Below are positions 32,061 to 43,967 of a DNA stretch of 64,000 nucleotides, one piece after another. The translations under genes were made by a program, and so were the position numbers. The notes beneath the pieces were generated by a model. That model did no database searches and was not told the DNA's origin. It worked only from the letters and a program-made list of their open reading frames with translations. Position 1 is the stretch's first letter, and the number at the start of each line of letters is the position of its first letter. Origin of the DNA: Chondrus crispus (Eukaryota; Rhodophyta; Florideophyceae; Gigartinales; Gigartinaceae); NCBI RefSeq assembly GCF_000350225.1, contig NW_005179018.1, forward strand, positions 124,001-188,000, read 5' to 3'.

Positions 32061-35000
32061 GATTTTTTAGTACCAAAAACATTTCGGTTCATTTTTCAAA
32101 ACCCTTCTCGAAAATTGAAACACTAGTTTTCAAAACTTTTCCGAAAACATTTTTTGCTGTTTTTTTAAAAGTCGAATTACAATTTGTTGCATCCTACTGC
32201 AATTTGCCCCCCTACATGGTACACTACACTCTCCACACACACTTCCCACACGTGTGGACTCTAACACGTGTGGAAATTGAACACGTTTGGCACGTGTTCT
32301 TCGCGCACAAAATAGGATACGTGTCACACATTGCACTAGGTGTGAAAATTGCACACGGGTTTACTACTGTACTAGCTGTGAGCGTTGCACGCCTGTACGC
32401 GTATTCAGCTGAAATTAGTGTGAGCCATAAAAAAGTTAAAAATTCAGTATAATTGTAAGGTTGCAGAAAGCTTATTTTTTCTAAGGCTAAAGTAACTTAC
32501 TAAATTACTTTCTGGAGACTTTGACTCACCAAACACTATGGATAACGGAATTTACGAGGCAGCTATAGAGACCATCACCAAGGGACTTAAAACGTATACA
32601 CCACCATCTCCAGTTCACAATGATATTATATCAGTTCTTACGGTACACATTACTCGCGCAAGATCTGATAAAATTTTGGACACAGAACTAGTAGAAAGAT
32701 TACGTGAAGACCTCCCTGTTGAAACTCTATATTCCTTCGAAGTACTGAAGAGCACCACGTTCGTTTTCAGAATCATCCGTGATTTCTTACGTGCAGAAGG
32801 TGTAGAGTATATCATACATCCCGCAACTGACCGCATCTCATGGAGATTAGTAAAAATGTTATACTCAGACTCGGACAACATCGATTTTGCTTACCAAAGG
32901 CTTGTTCAACACAAGAAAAGTAGCCGAGCATGTATGCCTACTAACAAGGAAATTGAACGTCAAGCCGGCCCACCAGTACACGGTTATCCCCCTGTGAGAC
33001 GTGACTCCGAAGCAAGAGCCGCTCACAACATGGCATTGTGATTCAAGAACCAGGATACATTCACCGGAAAACTGGGTGAGGACCTCACGGGACACATCAA
33101 TAACTACATTGATGCCGCCCAGGACTACAACCTTGACCAAACCAACAAATTTGCCTTTTTCCACAACATATTCGATGGAGAAGCTAATAGATTCTATCGA
33201 GAGAAGGTGAGGGACAGGTGTGGAAATTTTGGTCAGGCATGCCAAGTTATGCAAGACGAATACAACAGCATAACTCGGCAGAACAGAATCAGGAAGTACC
33301 TCCAGAGCCTGAGAATTCAATCTTTGATGCATGCCAAGGAGCTCAACACCGCAGAAGCTTTGGAAGAGTTACGTAAGATCATCACACGTTTTGCTCCTCA
33401 AGGGCCACGGACTCACCGTTCCGAGGAAGAAAAGGTGGAATACCTTTACAAGGCTGTCGTTGGTGCCCCGTGGGCCACGTCAGCCCTTGCGAACTCGCAG
33501 TCCACATCTAATCCTTGGGATTTTCAACATCTGTATACGGCACTCGACGCCGCCTGGCTTCAAGACCAGGAAGAGCAAGAAAGTAGAAAGAAAGATCTGA
33601 ACATCGGGCAATCTTCCCTACATAAAGAGATAAAATCTTCATCCAAATATAATCCTGATCTTTACTACGAAGACCAGAAATATTACGGACGACCGAAGAA
33701 ACCAGGATCACGCTCATCTGCCACATTCAGGCCCCCTCAATACAGCACAAAAGCCTGTCAAAATGGGTTAGACCGTTATGGTAACCCCAGGCTATGCTAC
33801 AATTGTCAGGATCCCAATCATTTCATCAGGGACTGCCCCAAACCTCGCAACGTGATGCGAAATATCTCATCACAAGTGAGGAGATATCCGAAGAGAAGCC
33901 ATCGAATCCTCTTCGAACTCTGTCAACAAGTGGAGAATGCATTGTTCTCTACAGAAGAAGAAGACCCTTCTGCAACCCTTACGGGGGACAACTTCAAGCA
34001 GAAGGACTCCGCCTCATATGAGGATGAGACGCATGAACATCCCGATAAAGGAGGACAGGTATTCCACGTTACTGGTTCTGAGAATCGGGGCATTGCTTCA
34101 GTCCTTGATCCAGAGTATTTTTGAGGAGAGGCAGTCTAGTTTATCGTCGTAGTTTGAAGTCGAAAGAAAATAAACCTTGCTACGAGACTGTCCTTAAGAA
34201 AAAACGGTTCCGGTACAAAATCTCGCGTAGGTCAAGGACAGCCCATGACATACGAAGAAATTGGCCTCTCAGAAAATCATCCAGTGATGCAATGACCAAT
34301 TCTGTGTTAAAATCTCGTCGAGGTCTTTCACATATGAGAATCAATTTGGATGAACGCAGGAAAGACTGGCGGGGAGCTTGCATCGACACTGGAGCACATC
34401 GCACTGTTATCGGACAACTGCAAGCCAAAGCATACTGCAGATTAGTTGGGAGTAAGCTCAAACTAAAAGCGAACTTCAACCAGTACACATTCGGTGTTGA
34501 TGTGCAGAAGTCAATCGGATCAATCTCAATTCGATTACCGTTTCTCAAGAATGGATTTGTGCAAATTGATGTTGACGTAGTTAGAGCGAATGTACCTTTT
34601 CTTTTGGGATTGGATTTGCTCGATAAACTTCAACTATACCTGGATACGACAAGAAATGTACTAATCAGTTCTCCGGGAAACATTTCTGTCCCAGTAGTAA
34701 GGAAGTTTGGACATTTCTACCTGGAATGGAAACGGGAAGATGCAGTACTATTCTCAAGAAGTGAACTGGTCAAACTTCATAGAGACTTTCGACACCCAAC
34801 AGATACGAAACTTCTGAATCTCATCAGAAAAGCTCGTCCGCACGAGGCCACCGAGGCCACCACAAAAGTCTTGAAAGAGATCTCTAAGGCATGCAATACC
34901 TGTCAAAGGCTTGGATCACAACCAACTAGCTTCAAGACCACGTTACCCACACTGCAAGAAGTTAAGTTTGGTGAAGAAATATCAATGGATCTGATGTTCA

Positions 35001-35199
35001 TCGAGGGCAAAGCAATTCTGCATATTGTCGACACTGCAACTCGTTTCAGCTCGGCCATATTTTTAGACTCTCAGGGTCAGAATTACGGACAATCAGTCAA
35101 CGGAATATGGCTTGCTTTCCTTGAATCATGGTGCACTCTCTATGCATTATTCCCTAACCGCGTCAGAACTGATGCGGGATCCGTTTTCGCTTCGCCTAG

Positions 35200-36242
35200 T
35201 GTAGTGCAATACGCACCTGGAAAGGGGGGTGAAAAGAAAGGAAAATATTTGGATATGAAAAGTAGTCCGGGTTCGGGGACACACGTGTGAATATTTGCAC
35301 AGTTTTAATTTTTGATTATTTTATTTTATTTAGTTAATTAGTTGGCATTAATTTTGCTGACACTACATTAGATCTTGGATCTAGCGCCACGAGCTACTGT
35401 ACTGGCTCCGGCGGGGCGATATATACCTTAGCTCTCTGACGACCAAGTCAGTAAAGGTAACCCGAGTTGCCAGAGTTGAATATCCTTGGTCGAAGTCCGT
35501 CTTTCCTAAGACACTCCCTTTTACCACAGATTACGTTATCCTTTGCGCTCGGGGGTTCACGTTTTTCTTTTTCCTTTATTTCCCTATTCATTTCTACTTC
35601 TATCTCTATTTTTCCCTTAATTGTGTTGGTTCCATTGGAGTCGGTCGCGACCGATCCTGTGTAGGTGTTTTAGCCATCGGGCAGCACGTTGTGTAGCGCT
35701 GCTACTGTTTCAAGTTCCGTCGGAAGGCTGTGGCAACGACGCCTCCGTCGAAGGTCTTACTGTATACGACAGGGTTGGTACCACCTACTGCGATTGCGAT
35801 CGCGCTGGTGAGGGTGTTTTTAGCCATCGGGCAACACGTCGGTAGTAGCGCTGCTACACGGTTAGGATCCCGTCGGGTAGTGCTGAACAAGCCCCCGTCG
35901 AAGAACTTGAATTATACCCAAGGTGCTGAAGACGCTCGTTGAGCATTGGCCATACAACCCAGCGAACCGCGGCTACATCCTCGTAGACAAGCCCAACCCG
36001 CACTCGTCGAGCACTCAAGTCTTCACAAGTCTCTACCACCATTTTCCTTCCGGGCCGGGCATCTTTTCTTAACCCCCCCGTCGGAGTTGAGCTACCGTGA
36101 GCTGCAAGCCCACACAAGGGGAGGGGAGTCTCGAACGCTCCGTAGCGCGTGCCATCGGCAGTGGTTGTTGCTGTTGTTGTTTTGCGTCTTTTTGTTTGAC
36201 CGTCGGACTGTGTTCGCGGCCTGCCAGGCACATTGCACTACA
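35200..36242 (+). mobile_element. Solo-LTR-like insert, copy A (1043 bp)
   Basis: Ends are TGTAGTGCAAT and ATTGCACTACA, perfect 11-bp inverted termini in TG...CA form. It interrupts the copia integrase and is flanked by CCTAG and CCTAC (35195-35199, 36243-36247), a near-perfect 5-bp target duplication. A TATA-like GATATATACC lies near 35418, as in an LTR promoter. Copies B (42427-43468) and C (58851-59814) are in reverse orientation. No internal region accompanies any of the three. Confidence 0.75.
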
Positions 36243-38461
36243 CCTACGTGAAAGGAAATGGCCGAAAGCGTTGGGATAGAACTTCGAATTTCAGGAGTCG
36301 AACCTCACAAATCATTAGGCATTGGAGAAAGACTACACGCACCCCTCCGAAGAATTTATCGAACGATAATATTCGACATTCCTCAAATTGACCGCAACAT
36401 TGCATTGAAACTTTTAATCAAAGCCATGGACGATACCATCGGAGATAACGGACTGGTTCCCTCACTGGTTGTATTCGGGATAATACCAAGATTTCCAATC
36501 ATTAGCTCAGATGTACTCGCTCAGAAAGAAAGGATGCGTGTACTTTCAAAGGCACAAATGGAAATGAATGCTGTAGTGACAGAGAGGCGCATTCTTGCTG
36601 CCCTTACCCGAAGAATCCCAACCGCAACCGATTTCGTATTTGAATTAGGCCACGAAGTACTTGTGTATCATGAAAGAAGTAAAGAATGGATTGGACCTGC
36701 TATCATCACAGGTGTAAGGGACAAGATAGTTGATGTTAAGAGCAACGACGGGCAATGGTATAAGACCATGAACATGCACCAAGTTAAGCCTTATGTTCGA
36801 GAAAACTCTGAACCAACAGACATTTTCTCACGGGACGAGTTCCTTACTACAATGTTGAAGCCGTTTAAATCAGTAAACAGACCAAAGCCCTCTAATTTTG
36901 ATGTAGAACTCACTGAACTGATCAAACATGGTGACCCTAGATCGACCGATGAAAGATTCAGAGACGCAAAGAAGAAGGAGCTGAAAGGTTTGATTGAGAA
37001 AGGAACTTGGAAGCTTGTCTGCAAGTCAGAAGTGCCTAAGAACGCAAATATTCTCGGCGGTAGATTTGTACTAGCAATAAAAGATGAAGGCACTGAAGAC
37101 AAAGTATGGAAAGCCCGTTTTGTAGCTCAGGGATACAAGGATAAGCTAAAAACGTCTCTTGTACATGATACTGCCACACCAAGGCAACACTCCACACGAA
37201 TTTGATCAGATTGGCAGCAATATGCGGATTCCGACTGTTTTCAACAGATGTGACTCAAGCATACCTTCAAAGCGCAGAAAAACTTATTAGGGATGTCTAC
37301 ATCAAACCGACTGGAGAATTTGAACTAAACCAGGGCAAGTTCCTGAAGTTGTTAAAACCTTTGTGCGGTCTTGCCGATAGTGGTGATTACTGGGGCCGTA
37401 CCATCAGCAATCATATAAAACAGGACTTGAACATGACCGGAACAACCGGTGATGGGGCATTTTTCTTTAAATGCATACGGGACAAGCTTGAGGGCATGTG
37501 CACTACTTACGTGGACAATGCCCTTCAAGAAAGTACCAAGGAGTATTCAGATCTCGCCCACAAGACAGAAGAGAAGTTCAAGTGTAAGGGAAGAGCTTAC
37601 GATAAGTTCAGTTTCGTCGGAGTACAAGTTGAAAAAAAGGATTCTGAATACATGATCCACCAAACGTCGTACATCCGAAAGATAGAGAGGCTGCCGAACA
37701 CGGCCACGTACAAGTCATATCGATCATTAAAAGCCAAATTAGCCTGGATTACGTACACTAGACCAGATATCAGTTTCTCTATTGCTCAAGCCGCCCAGGT
37801 TACCGAATCACAGTGTGCTAGGGATCCAGAAATTCAAATCCGATACATTAACTGCACCATTAGACGACTCAAGAAAGAGCCATACCTACCATTGAGGTAT
37901 CCCAAACTTAACAATAACCAGTTACACTTAAGAGTTTATTCAGATGCTTCGTATGCAAACAACTCTGACGGCTCTTCTCAGCTTGGATACATCATATTTC
38001 TATGTGATAGCAGCAACCTTTGCCAACCACTGTATTGGTCGTCTCATAAGGCTAAGCAAGTGTCAAGATCAGTTTTAGGGAGCGAAACCATGGCCTTTGT
38101 TGACTCGTTTGATATGGCCTTCATGCTGAGACATGACATACAGAAGATGATGAACATAAAGATACCGATCCTAATGTTTTCGGATAGTCTCTCACTATTT
38201 GATGTTATCGCAAAGGCATCTACAACGGTTGAAAAAAGACTAACGATTGACCTCGAGGTAGCCAAAAAGGCGTACCAACAAAATGAAATGGAACAGATCG
38301 GATTCATTCGATCTGAACACAATCTAGCTGACTGCTTCACAAAGGCAAATGGAAACGATTCACTAATCAACACCTTAAAAAGCGCACGAATCATGCATCC
38401 CGTGTATCAATGGATTGACAGAAGCCACAATGAGGATACGTCACGTCAGAAGTAGAGAGAA

Positions 38462-38806
38462 TGTGGGAAATTATGGTATGACAGTGACGCATACAGGACG
38501 AATATAATGCACCTCAACACAATTAATGTAATGCACAACAACGAGAGCATTTTAATAATCTCAGCTGTCAACGTGCAGTACATCCTCTCCTAAAAATGCT
38601 TTGATAGGGCAAAACATTACGTGAGGAGAGGACAAACGACCCGGCTGAAGTAGTATAAATAAAGGAAGAGTCGAGGCAGACTAGCTGCCAAGACAAGCGA
38701 AAAACAAAAACGAAGTCACGACAATAAAAAGCGCGATTCCCCTCATTCGCCCGGTTCTGCCGGTTAACCTTTATTGTTTCCCCCTTTTCTTTTATTTTTT
38801 GCGACA
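38462..38806 (+). repeat. 3' LTR of the 30.8-38.8 kb copia element
   Basis: Starts TGTGGGAAATTATGG, ends TTTTTTGCGACA, preceded by a purine-rich tract (GAAGTAGAGAGAA). Confidence 0.9.
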
Positions 38807-38811
38807 ACGTA

Positions 38812-39174
38812 CACTACCGCCACTGGATGCAATCTCCACCACCACAATCAGTGCACCAGCATGGGAGGCAACAGTTTTGTGTTTTGCCCCTTCTCCTGAT
38901 GGTACAAATGTCACAAAATGCGGCACATACGGACATGCTGGTGTATCAGGGAGTGACATTGTCAGGGGCACGTTGATAGAAAGAGTAAGAGGGCAATTCG
39001 GAGGGTAAGGCAGACGAACATGGAAAAGGAAACGTGGGATCGAGGTCAAAAACGGCACATGCGAAGCGTACCGCTGGTCGTGTGTACGACAACATACGTT
39101 TGCTCGACCCCGATGTGGGTCTATTTGAAAAGACTGTGCATCTCAGCCGAGATTAGTTCGATGGCCTGCATGGC
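38812..39174. other. Region before the Harbinger-like transposase
   Basis: Joins to 30801 before the copia insertion. Probably the 5' part of the Harbinger-like element; no reliable terminal repeat was found. Confidence 0.35.
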
Positions 39175-40070
39175 TTGGTACGTGGGGAGCTACAAAACGC
39201 GATGAATGTGCGACGAGAGCATGCTGCAGAGTTTCGTGCATCGCGTCGGCGTCATTTGAACACAGAAGAGATGCTTTTCATGTTTTTTAACATACCAGGT
39301 GGGTCTGACAAAGGGGGAATGGGTATAGAGACGGTCAGAAATAGGTATGGTGTATCGATAGAAACTGTATCGGACTACTTCCGTCATGTCTTGTTTGCCG
39401 TGTTCAAATTTCTAAATGCGATAGAGCCGCAATTGATCAGATGGCCAGACGCAGCGGAGCACGGTTCCATGGAAGGTTTGCTTCCCGTGTTTCCGCGCTG
39501 TGTTTTTTGGTTGATGGGAACAAGAACAAGCAGTAGAGGACTGGGGAGATTCACGGACAGGAGAGAGCATATGCCGGGTACAAAAAGGCTCACGTGTGGT
39601 CTGTGATTGTGTTCCGTGACTTGTACGGTCGGTTCATACGTTAAGATATCTCGTACAAGGGCCCTGAAAGCGACCGAAGTCTGTACACAAGCTCAGAGAT
39701 GTATCACAATCCGGATGACTTCCTTGCGACTGGACATCATGGTATGCCAGATATGGGCTTTGGTAGTAGTGGTGCGCTGGTAGTTCCCTACAAGAAGAAC
39801 GAATGCATTGAGTGGATTCACAGGTCGAGCTTCAACAGGTATATTCGTTGGCAGCGTACGGTGAAAGAGTGGGGAATCGGGTACATTAACAACAGGTTCC
39901 CCATATTCCTGGGCCGCTGGCCTCTTGAGAAGAAACTGTTCCCGATAGCTTACAACACTGCAGCTATGTTATGTAACTGCCAGTTCGATAGACGGGGATT
40001 CGTTTTACAACCTAGACGTCAGTACGAAGAGAAACTAGCAGCTCTTGGACGTCTAGAAAATTCTGAATGA
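39175..40070 (+). pseudogene. PIF/Harbinger-like transposase remnant (DDE_Tnp_4)
   Basis: The N-terminal part has GIETVRNRYGVSIETVSDYF, an HTH typical of Harbinger transposases, then IEPQLIRWPD. The first Asp lies in a shifted frame at about 39505-39535 (FLVDGNKNK). GTKRLTCGL marks the end of the first open frame, while the neighbouring frame continues YKKAHVWSVIVFRDLYGRF. A TAA at 39642-39644 precedes DISYKGPESDR. The second part (from 39699) has PDMGFGSSGALVVPYK (second Asp, D-x-GF) and FNRYIRWQRTVKEWGIGYINNRF, whose E and G-x-x-K/N-RF spacing fit the third acidic residue. At least two frame changes and one stop: inactive. Harbinger normally needs a separate Myb-like protein to reach the nucleus. 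Confidence 0.75.
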
Positions 40071-40286
40071 ATAAACCTTCCTGGATTGCCTTTTTTCTTA
40101 TTCTTTGAGCGGCGCGCGAAGCAGCGAGCGCAAAGTCCGCAGCGAAGGCGAGGGAGCCGTAGATGACCGAGCGGAGGACTCAGCCGAGGCGCGTACCAGG
40201 CCGCGAAGCGCGAGCCTCAAACACAGTCCCCGGTGCCGTCTACATTTTTGTGGCCTGGTGGTGATGAGCTTGCATCTGTCCCGGCC

Positions 40287-40735
40287 TCACCAGAGAGTCC
40301 AGATGCGTTCGTTGGAAGCGGTGGTGGGGACCAAATCAGTGACCTGATTGAAATGGAGATCGGGTTCCATGACCAAATGGTCAGTTGGGAGGGGCGGGGG
40401 AAGCGGTCTCAACGGTTGCTGTGTTGGGAGATTATGGCTTTGTGCGAAAAGATTGACCAGCATGCCGAATTGCTCGCTTTGAGGGCGCTGCAGATCAGCA
40501 TTAGCGGTCGCCGCATCGGCAACGCGCATTTGCGCGAGAAGAATCTGTAAGTCTGCTGCCATTCGTCGCTGTTCTCTGGTCTCACGTAGCTCTTGCCTGC
40601 GGAGTTTGTTTGCCTCGAAAGTGGCCTTACGCTCGCGGTTACGTTTCTCCTTCTGAGCTCTGGATTCTTGGTTTCGATTGAGAGCCTTCTCCGCATCGTC
40701 GTCAGTCGTAAGGGTTTTTTGGATGCCGTGAGCTT
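40287..40735 (-). CDS. Hypothetical basic coiled-coil protein, possible Harbinger second ORF
   Basis: An open frame with a strongly charged helix (AEKALNRNQESRAQKEKRNR, then KATFEANKLRRQELRETREQ) followed by a heptad-like stretch and a Pro-rich tail ending NERIWTLW. No Myb/SANT tryptophans can be seen in this part. Its place next to and opposite the Harbinger-like transposase is where the accessory DNA-binding protein often lies; that role is inference only. The frame is closed upstream by a stop near 40738. Confidence 0.3.
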
Positions 40736-41716
40736 GAAATCAAGAACCACTTGATTGAGGACGTGTTAGGCGTCGTCCTCCGAACCGCGATCAGCTGCCG
40801 CAGGGCCATCAACATCCAAAGAGCCAGATATGGATGTGATGACAACCTTCTTCGCCACTTCCGAGACCGTGTTGGCGACATGTCGCATGTTTTCCCCTGT
40901 TATGGGGATCATATGGGACCTTCGCCAGGACATACCATAGCAGTTCTGCTCGGAGACTATGGCACTGTCGGCGACGTGACGTGTTCTTGCGCTGTCTGCG
41001 TCGCAGGCACAAGTCGCATCTGAAGTTTTCAACTTTTACAGCAGCGCCCCGAATGCAAGGAGTTGCATGAGCACCCAAGCCTTTTCTACCTTGTTCATGA
41101 CAAACCGCTGCGAGGAGCGGCGGGATCCGGTAGACGCTGTCGATGGAGCGAAGGATGGGGGCGAGGGCGGAGACTGTTCTGGCAACGACGGTGCAGGGTG
41201 ATCCCGAGAGATAGTGGCTAGCACTTCACTTGTCGGAACTGGAGCGTCCTCATCCAGGATTGAACCGATCGCAGTGGGGTCTGCGGGGGGGAGGGGGACG
41301 AATGGAGGGAGAAAAGGAGGGAGGGAGGAAGGGAGGGAGAGAAGGAGAGAAAGTAAAGATGTGAAGAAGGGCAGACCGCCCTTAAGGCGAACCTGTGCGC
41401 GGATGATCATTTGAGCAAGCAAAGATTTTTGTGAGACCTGCCCAGCCCGTCCCACTATTTCCTTGCCTGTTTTCAAATTAGCCAGAAATGTAAGCATCTT
41501 GCTGTGCGAAATTAAAACGCATCCAAGACCCAACTTGTTGTATTTCAAAATCAAGCCCAATTCTCGCTGAATTAAAAAGGGTTGATACGACAGCTCGACT
41601 CTCCTAAAGTTATGGATCGGTGGCAAGGCGAGTACAGCGAAACGCCCGGGTGTCTGTAAGTTCTTACAGGCGCGCGCTATTTCCAGTGGAGTTTCACCCC
41701 TATTTTTTACACACAG
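40736..41716. other. No assigned gene; GGGA-rich microsatellite
   Basis: A purine-only tract of GGGA/GGAGA units lies at about 41290-41352. Long minus frames here (41036-41752) owe much of their length to it and show no motif. Confidence 0.4.
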
Positions 41717-42395
41717 TGTGATGCCAAGAACTGGTACGATGCCTCTGACCACGGGGCGACGGCAGCTTTATTCTCTATTGAGTAAATGTCCCTTATTGGC
41801 GTTGTCCAATCTGTAGCTGTGTCTTATCTGGATGGAACCAGGTTTGTGTTGTCTTTCGTGCGCGCTGGCTGAACGTCGATCTAGGTTCTGGATGTGACCA
41901 CACTCCCCCGACTCGAGGGCAGCGTGTCTCGGATGTCCCGTACGGCTATGTTCTCCTTGTGTGCTTGATAGAGGGTCGTCTTGAGGGTCTTGGTGAGGAT
42001 ATCGGCGTATTGGTCTGTTGATAGTATCCGCCGTATTTGCAAATTTCCTTTCTGGACCGTGTAGTGGAGATAGTGATATCTCACATCAGTGCATTTTCTC
42101 CTTTTCGTCGCGCCCATGCTCTTTGCCATTTGCACCGCTGCTGTGTTGTCCACATGCAGGGTGGGCGTGCTGGAGGGAAGTTTTATTTTGCGGACGAGGT
42201 TGCGCAGCCATAGTGTAAGGGCCGTGGTTTCGGCAGCGGCAATATACTCCGCCTCGCGAGTGCCTATTACGACGACGGAATGTTGCTTCGCTAGCCATTG
42301 CACGGGTGCGCCGTTTCCGAGCGCCACCATGCCGGTGATAGATTTCCGGCTTGTCTCATCGTTTGCATAATCCGCGTCGGAGTATGCTTAGATGG
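41717..42395 (-). mobile_element. Ty1/copia 3' end: RNase H and 3' LTR
   Basis: On the minus strand RNase H motifs run VVIGTREAEYIAAAE, LHVDNTAAVQMAKS, DVRYHYLHYTV and STDQYADILTK (42300-41960). A polypurine tract GGGGGAG precedes TGTGGTCACATCC, the likely LTR start near 41908. AATAAA (about 41768-41773, minus) and a possible end GGCATCACA near 41717 give an LTR of about 190 bp. It is a fragment, cut on its 5' side by the 1-kb repeat copy B. It is a different copia lineage from the three larger ones. Confidence 0.7.
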
Positions 42396-42426
42396 TGATT
42401 TTGCGCTGATTGCAGGCGGGCATGAC

Positions 42427-43468
42427 TATAGTGCAATGTGCCTGGCAGGCCGCGAACACAGTCCGTCGGTCAAACAAAAAGAAGAAAAACAACAACAGCA
42501 ACAACCACTGCCGATGGCACGCGCTACGGAGCGTTCGAGACTCTCTTTCCCCTTGTGTGGGCTTGCGGCCCACGGTAGCTCGACTCCGATGGGGGGGTGA
42601 AGGAAAGATGCCCGGCCCGGGAGGATAATGGTGGTAGAGACTTGTGAAGACTTGAGTGCTCGACGAGTGCGGGTTGGGCTTGTCTACGAGAATGTAACCG
42701 CGGCTCGCTGGGTTGTAAGGCCAATGCTCGACGAGCGTCTTCAGCCCCTTGCGTATAATTCAAGGTCTTCGAGGGGAGCTCGATTAGCACTACCTGACAG
42801 GAACTTAACTATGCAGCAACTCTACAACCAACGTGTTGCTCGATGGCAAAACACCGACACTAATGCGATCGCAATCGCGGTTGATGGTACCAACACTGTC
42901 TTGTATGATAAGACCTTCGAAGGAGGCGTCGTGGCAACACTCTTCCGACGGAACAGGACACTGTAGCAGCGCTACGACTTACGTGCAGCCTGATGGCAAT
43001 CACACCGACACCGGATCGGTCGCGACCGACTCCAATGGAACCAACACAATTAAGGGAAAATTAGATGTAGAGATAAAAAGGATAGGGATAAGAGATAGAA
43101 ATAGGCATGGTAAAGGATAAGGCAAAGGAATGGGACCCCGAGCAATAGAGGATGTCGTTAGCAGCGTGGAAGGGAAGCGCGTCGCTTGAACGGAAGCGGT
43201 CTTCGACAAAGGCGAGATCTAACTCCGGCAACTCGGGTTGGTTTATTGACTTGGTCGGTCAAAGGGCTAAGTTATATAGAGCCCTGACGGGGCGATTACA
43301 GTAGCTCCCGCCACTAGATTCTAGATCTAATTAGTAAATAAAATAAATAATTAAAATAATTTTGCGCTTCGTCGCACACCTGTGTCCCCCAAATCCGGAC
43401 TACAGCATCCAATTTATTTCCTTTTTCACATCTTTTAACCCCCCTTTTTAGGTGCGTATTGCACTACA
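42427..43468 (-). mobile_element. Solo-LTR-like insert, copy B
   Basis: Same family as copy A, reversed: ends TATAGTGCAAT and ATTGCACTACA. The left flank is copia RNase H; the right flank is unrelated DNA, and the bordering 5-mers (ATGAC, ATAGA) do not match, so the locus was rearranged after insertion or arose by recombination between copies. Confidence 0.75.
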
Positions 43469-43477
43469 ATAGACGCT

Positions 43478-43903
43478 GTGCTCGTTCGGATCGAGATTCC
43501 AATGGCCGACGCCCTCATACCTTCATGTTACCACTGCCACACTTGGCAATGTCGTACGGAGGGGGAACGACTCTACCTCGAAAACCTCATCGACTGCACC
43601 TTCGGTGACCCCGTGTGCAGGGCGGACCGACTGTGGCGCAACCAACGCACCGTTACGACCGACGCCATGTTTTGGATCCAAGCCATTCTTCCCACAACCT
43701 TTCGCCATACGAAGCACGGAGGTCGTTTCTTTTTCCAAAATACTGTGCGCTTTGAAAGTCGGGTCCGATCCGACACTGGGTACTTTGTGGCAAACCAGAT
43801 GATTGAGGTCCGTGAAATTTCCAGACAGCACTACACCAATCGATACCAACAAACCCCTTCCTGGTGGAGTCAAGACGAGGTAGGTCAGGGTTTCTGGGGT
43901 TGA
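43478..43903 (+). CDS. Hypothetical protein, unrecognised
   Basis: A 141-residue frame starting next to copy B. It has CYHCHTWQC near the start, a possible metal-binding cluster, and looks globular (RFFFQNTVRFESRVRSDTGY). I do not recognise it. A second frame begins at 43968 after a short gap and may belong to the same unit. Possibly the 3' part of an unknown element. Confidence 0.3.
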   Translation: MLVRIEIPMADALIPSCYHCHTWQCRTEGERLYLENLIDCTFGDPVCRADRLWRNQRTVTTDAMFWIQAILPTTFRHTKHGGRFFFQNTVRFESRVRSDTGYFVANQMIEVREISRQHYTNRYQQTPSWWSQDEVGQGFWG

Positions 43904-43967
43904 GTTAGGGCCCGTCCTGGCATATTACGGCAGTCATTTACGCAATCCGCAGCACGGGCTGTGGACT

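Larger units (their letters stand above)
30807..38806 (+). mobile_element. Ty1/copia element with nested 1-kb insert, older
   Basis: 345-bp LTRs (30807-31151, 38462-38806) with a perfect target duplication ACGTA (30802-30806, 38807-38811). By eye the LTRs differ at roughly 20 positions (about 6%), so it is older than the other two copia elements. Parts: a long leader with extra coding (31414-32060), gag (about 32540-34120, CCHC knuckle CYNCQDPNHFIRDCP near 33795), protease (ACIDTGAHRTVIG near 34380), integrase (LHRDFRHP ... CNTCQRL, core ISMDLMFIEGK), RT (DVTQAYLQSAEK, LLKPLCGL) and RNase H (YSDASYANN, EHNLADCFTKA). A solo-LTR-like repeat sits in the integrase (35200-36242). The element is broken, with several breaks besides that insertion. 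Closest relative in the window: 3898-6501. Confidence 0.9.

Noticed and set aside
35200-36242. Reading the 1-kb repeat as a DNA transposon because of its 11-bp inverted termini
   Set aside because: TG...CA ends, a 5-bp flanking duplication and an LTR-like TATA make a solo LTR more likely, though copies B and C lack duplications, so this is not final.
41290-41352. Purine tract as a retroelement polypurine tract
   Set aside because: It is a GGGA/GGAGA microsatellite with no LTR start beside it.
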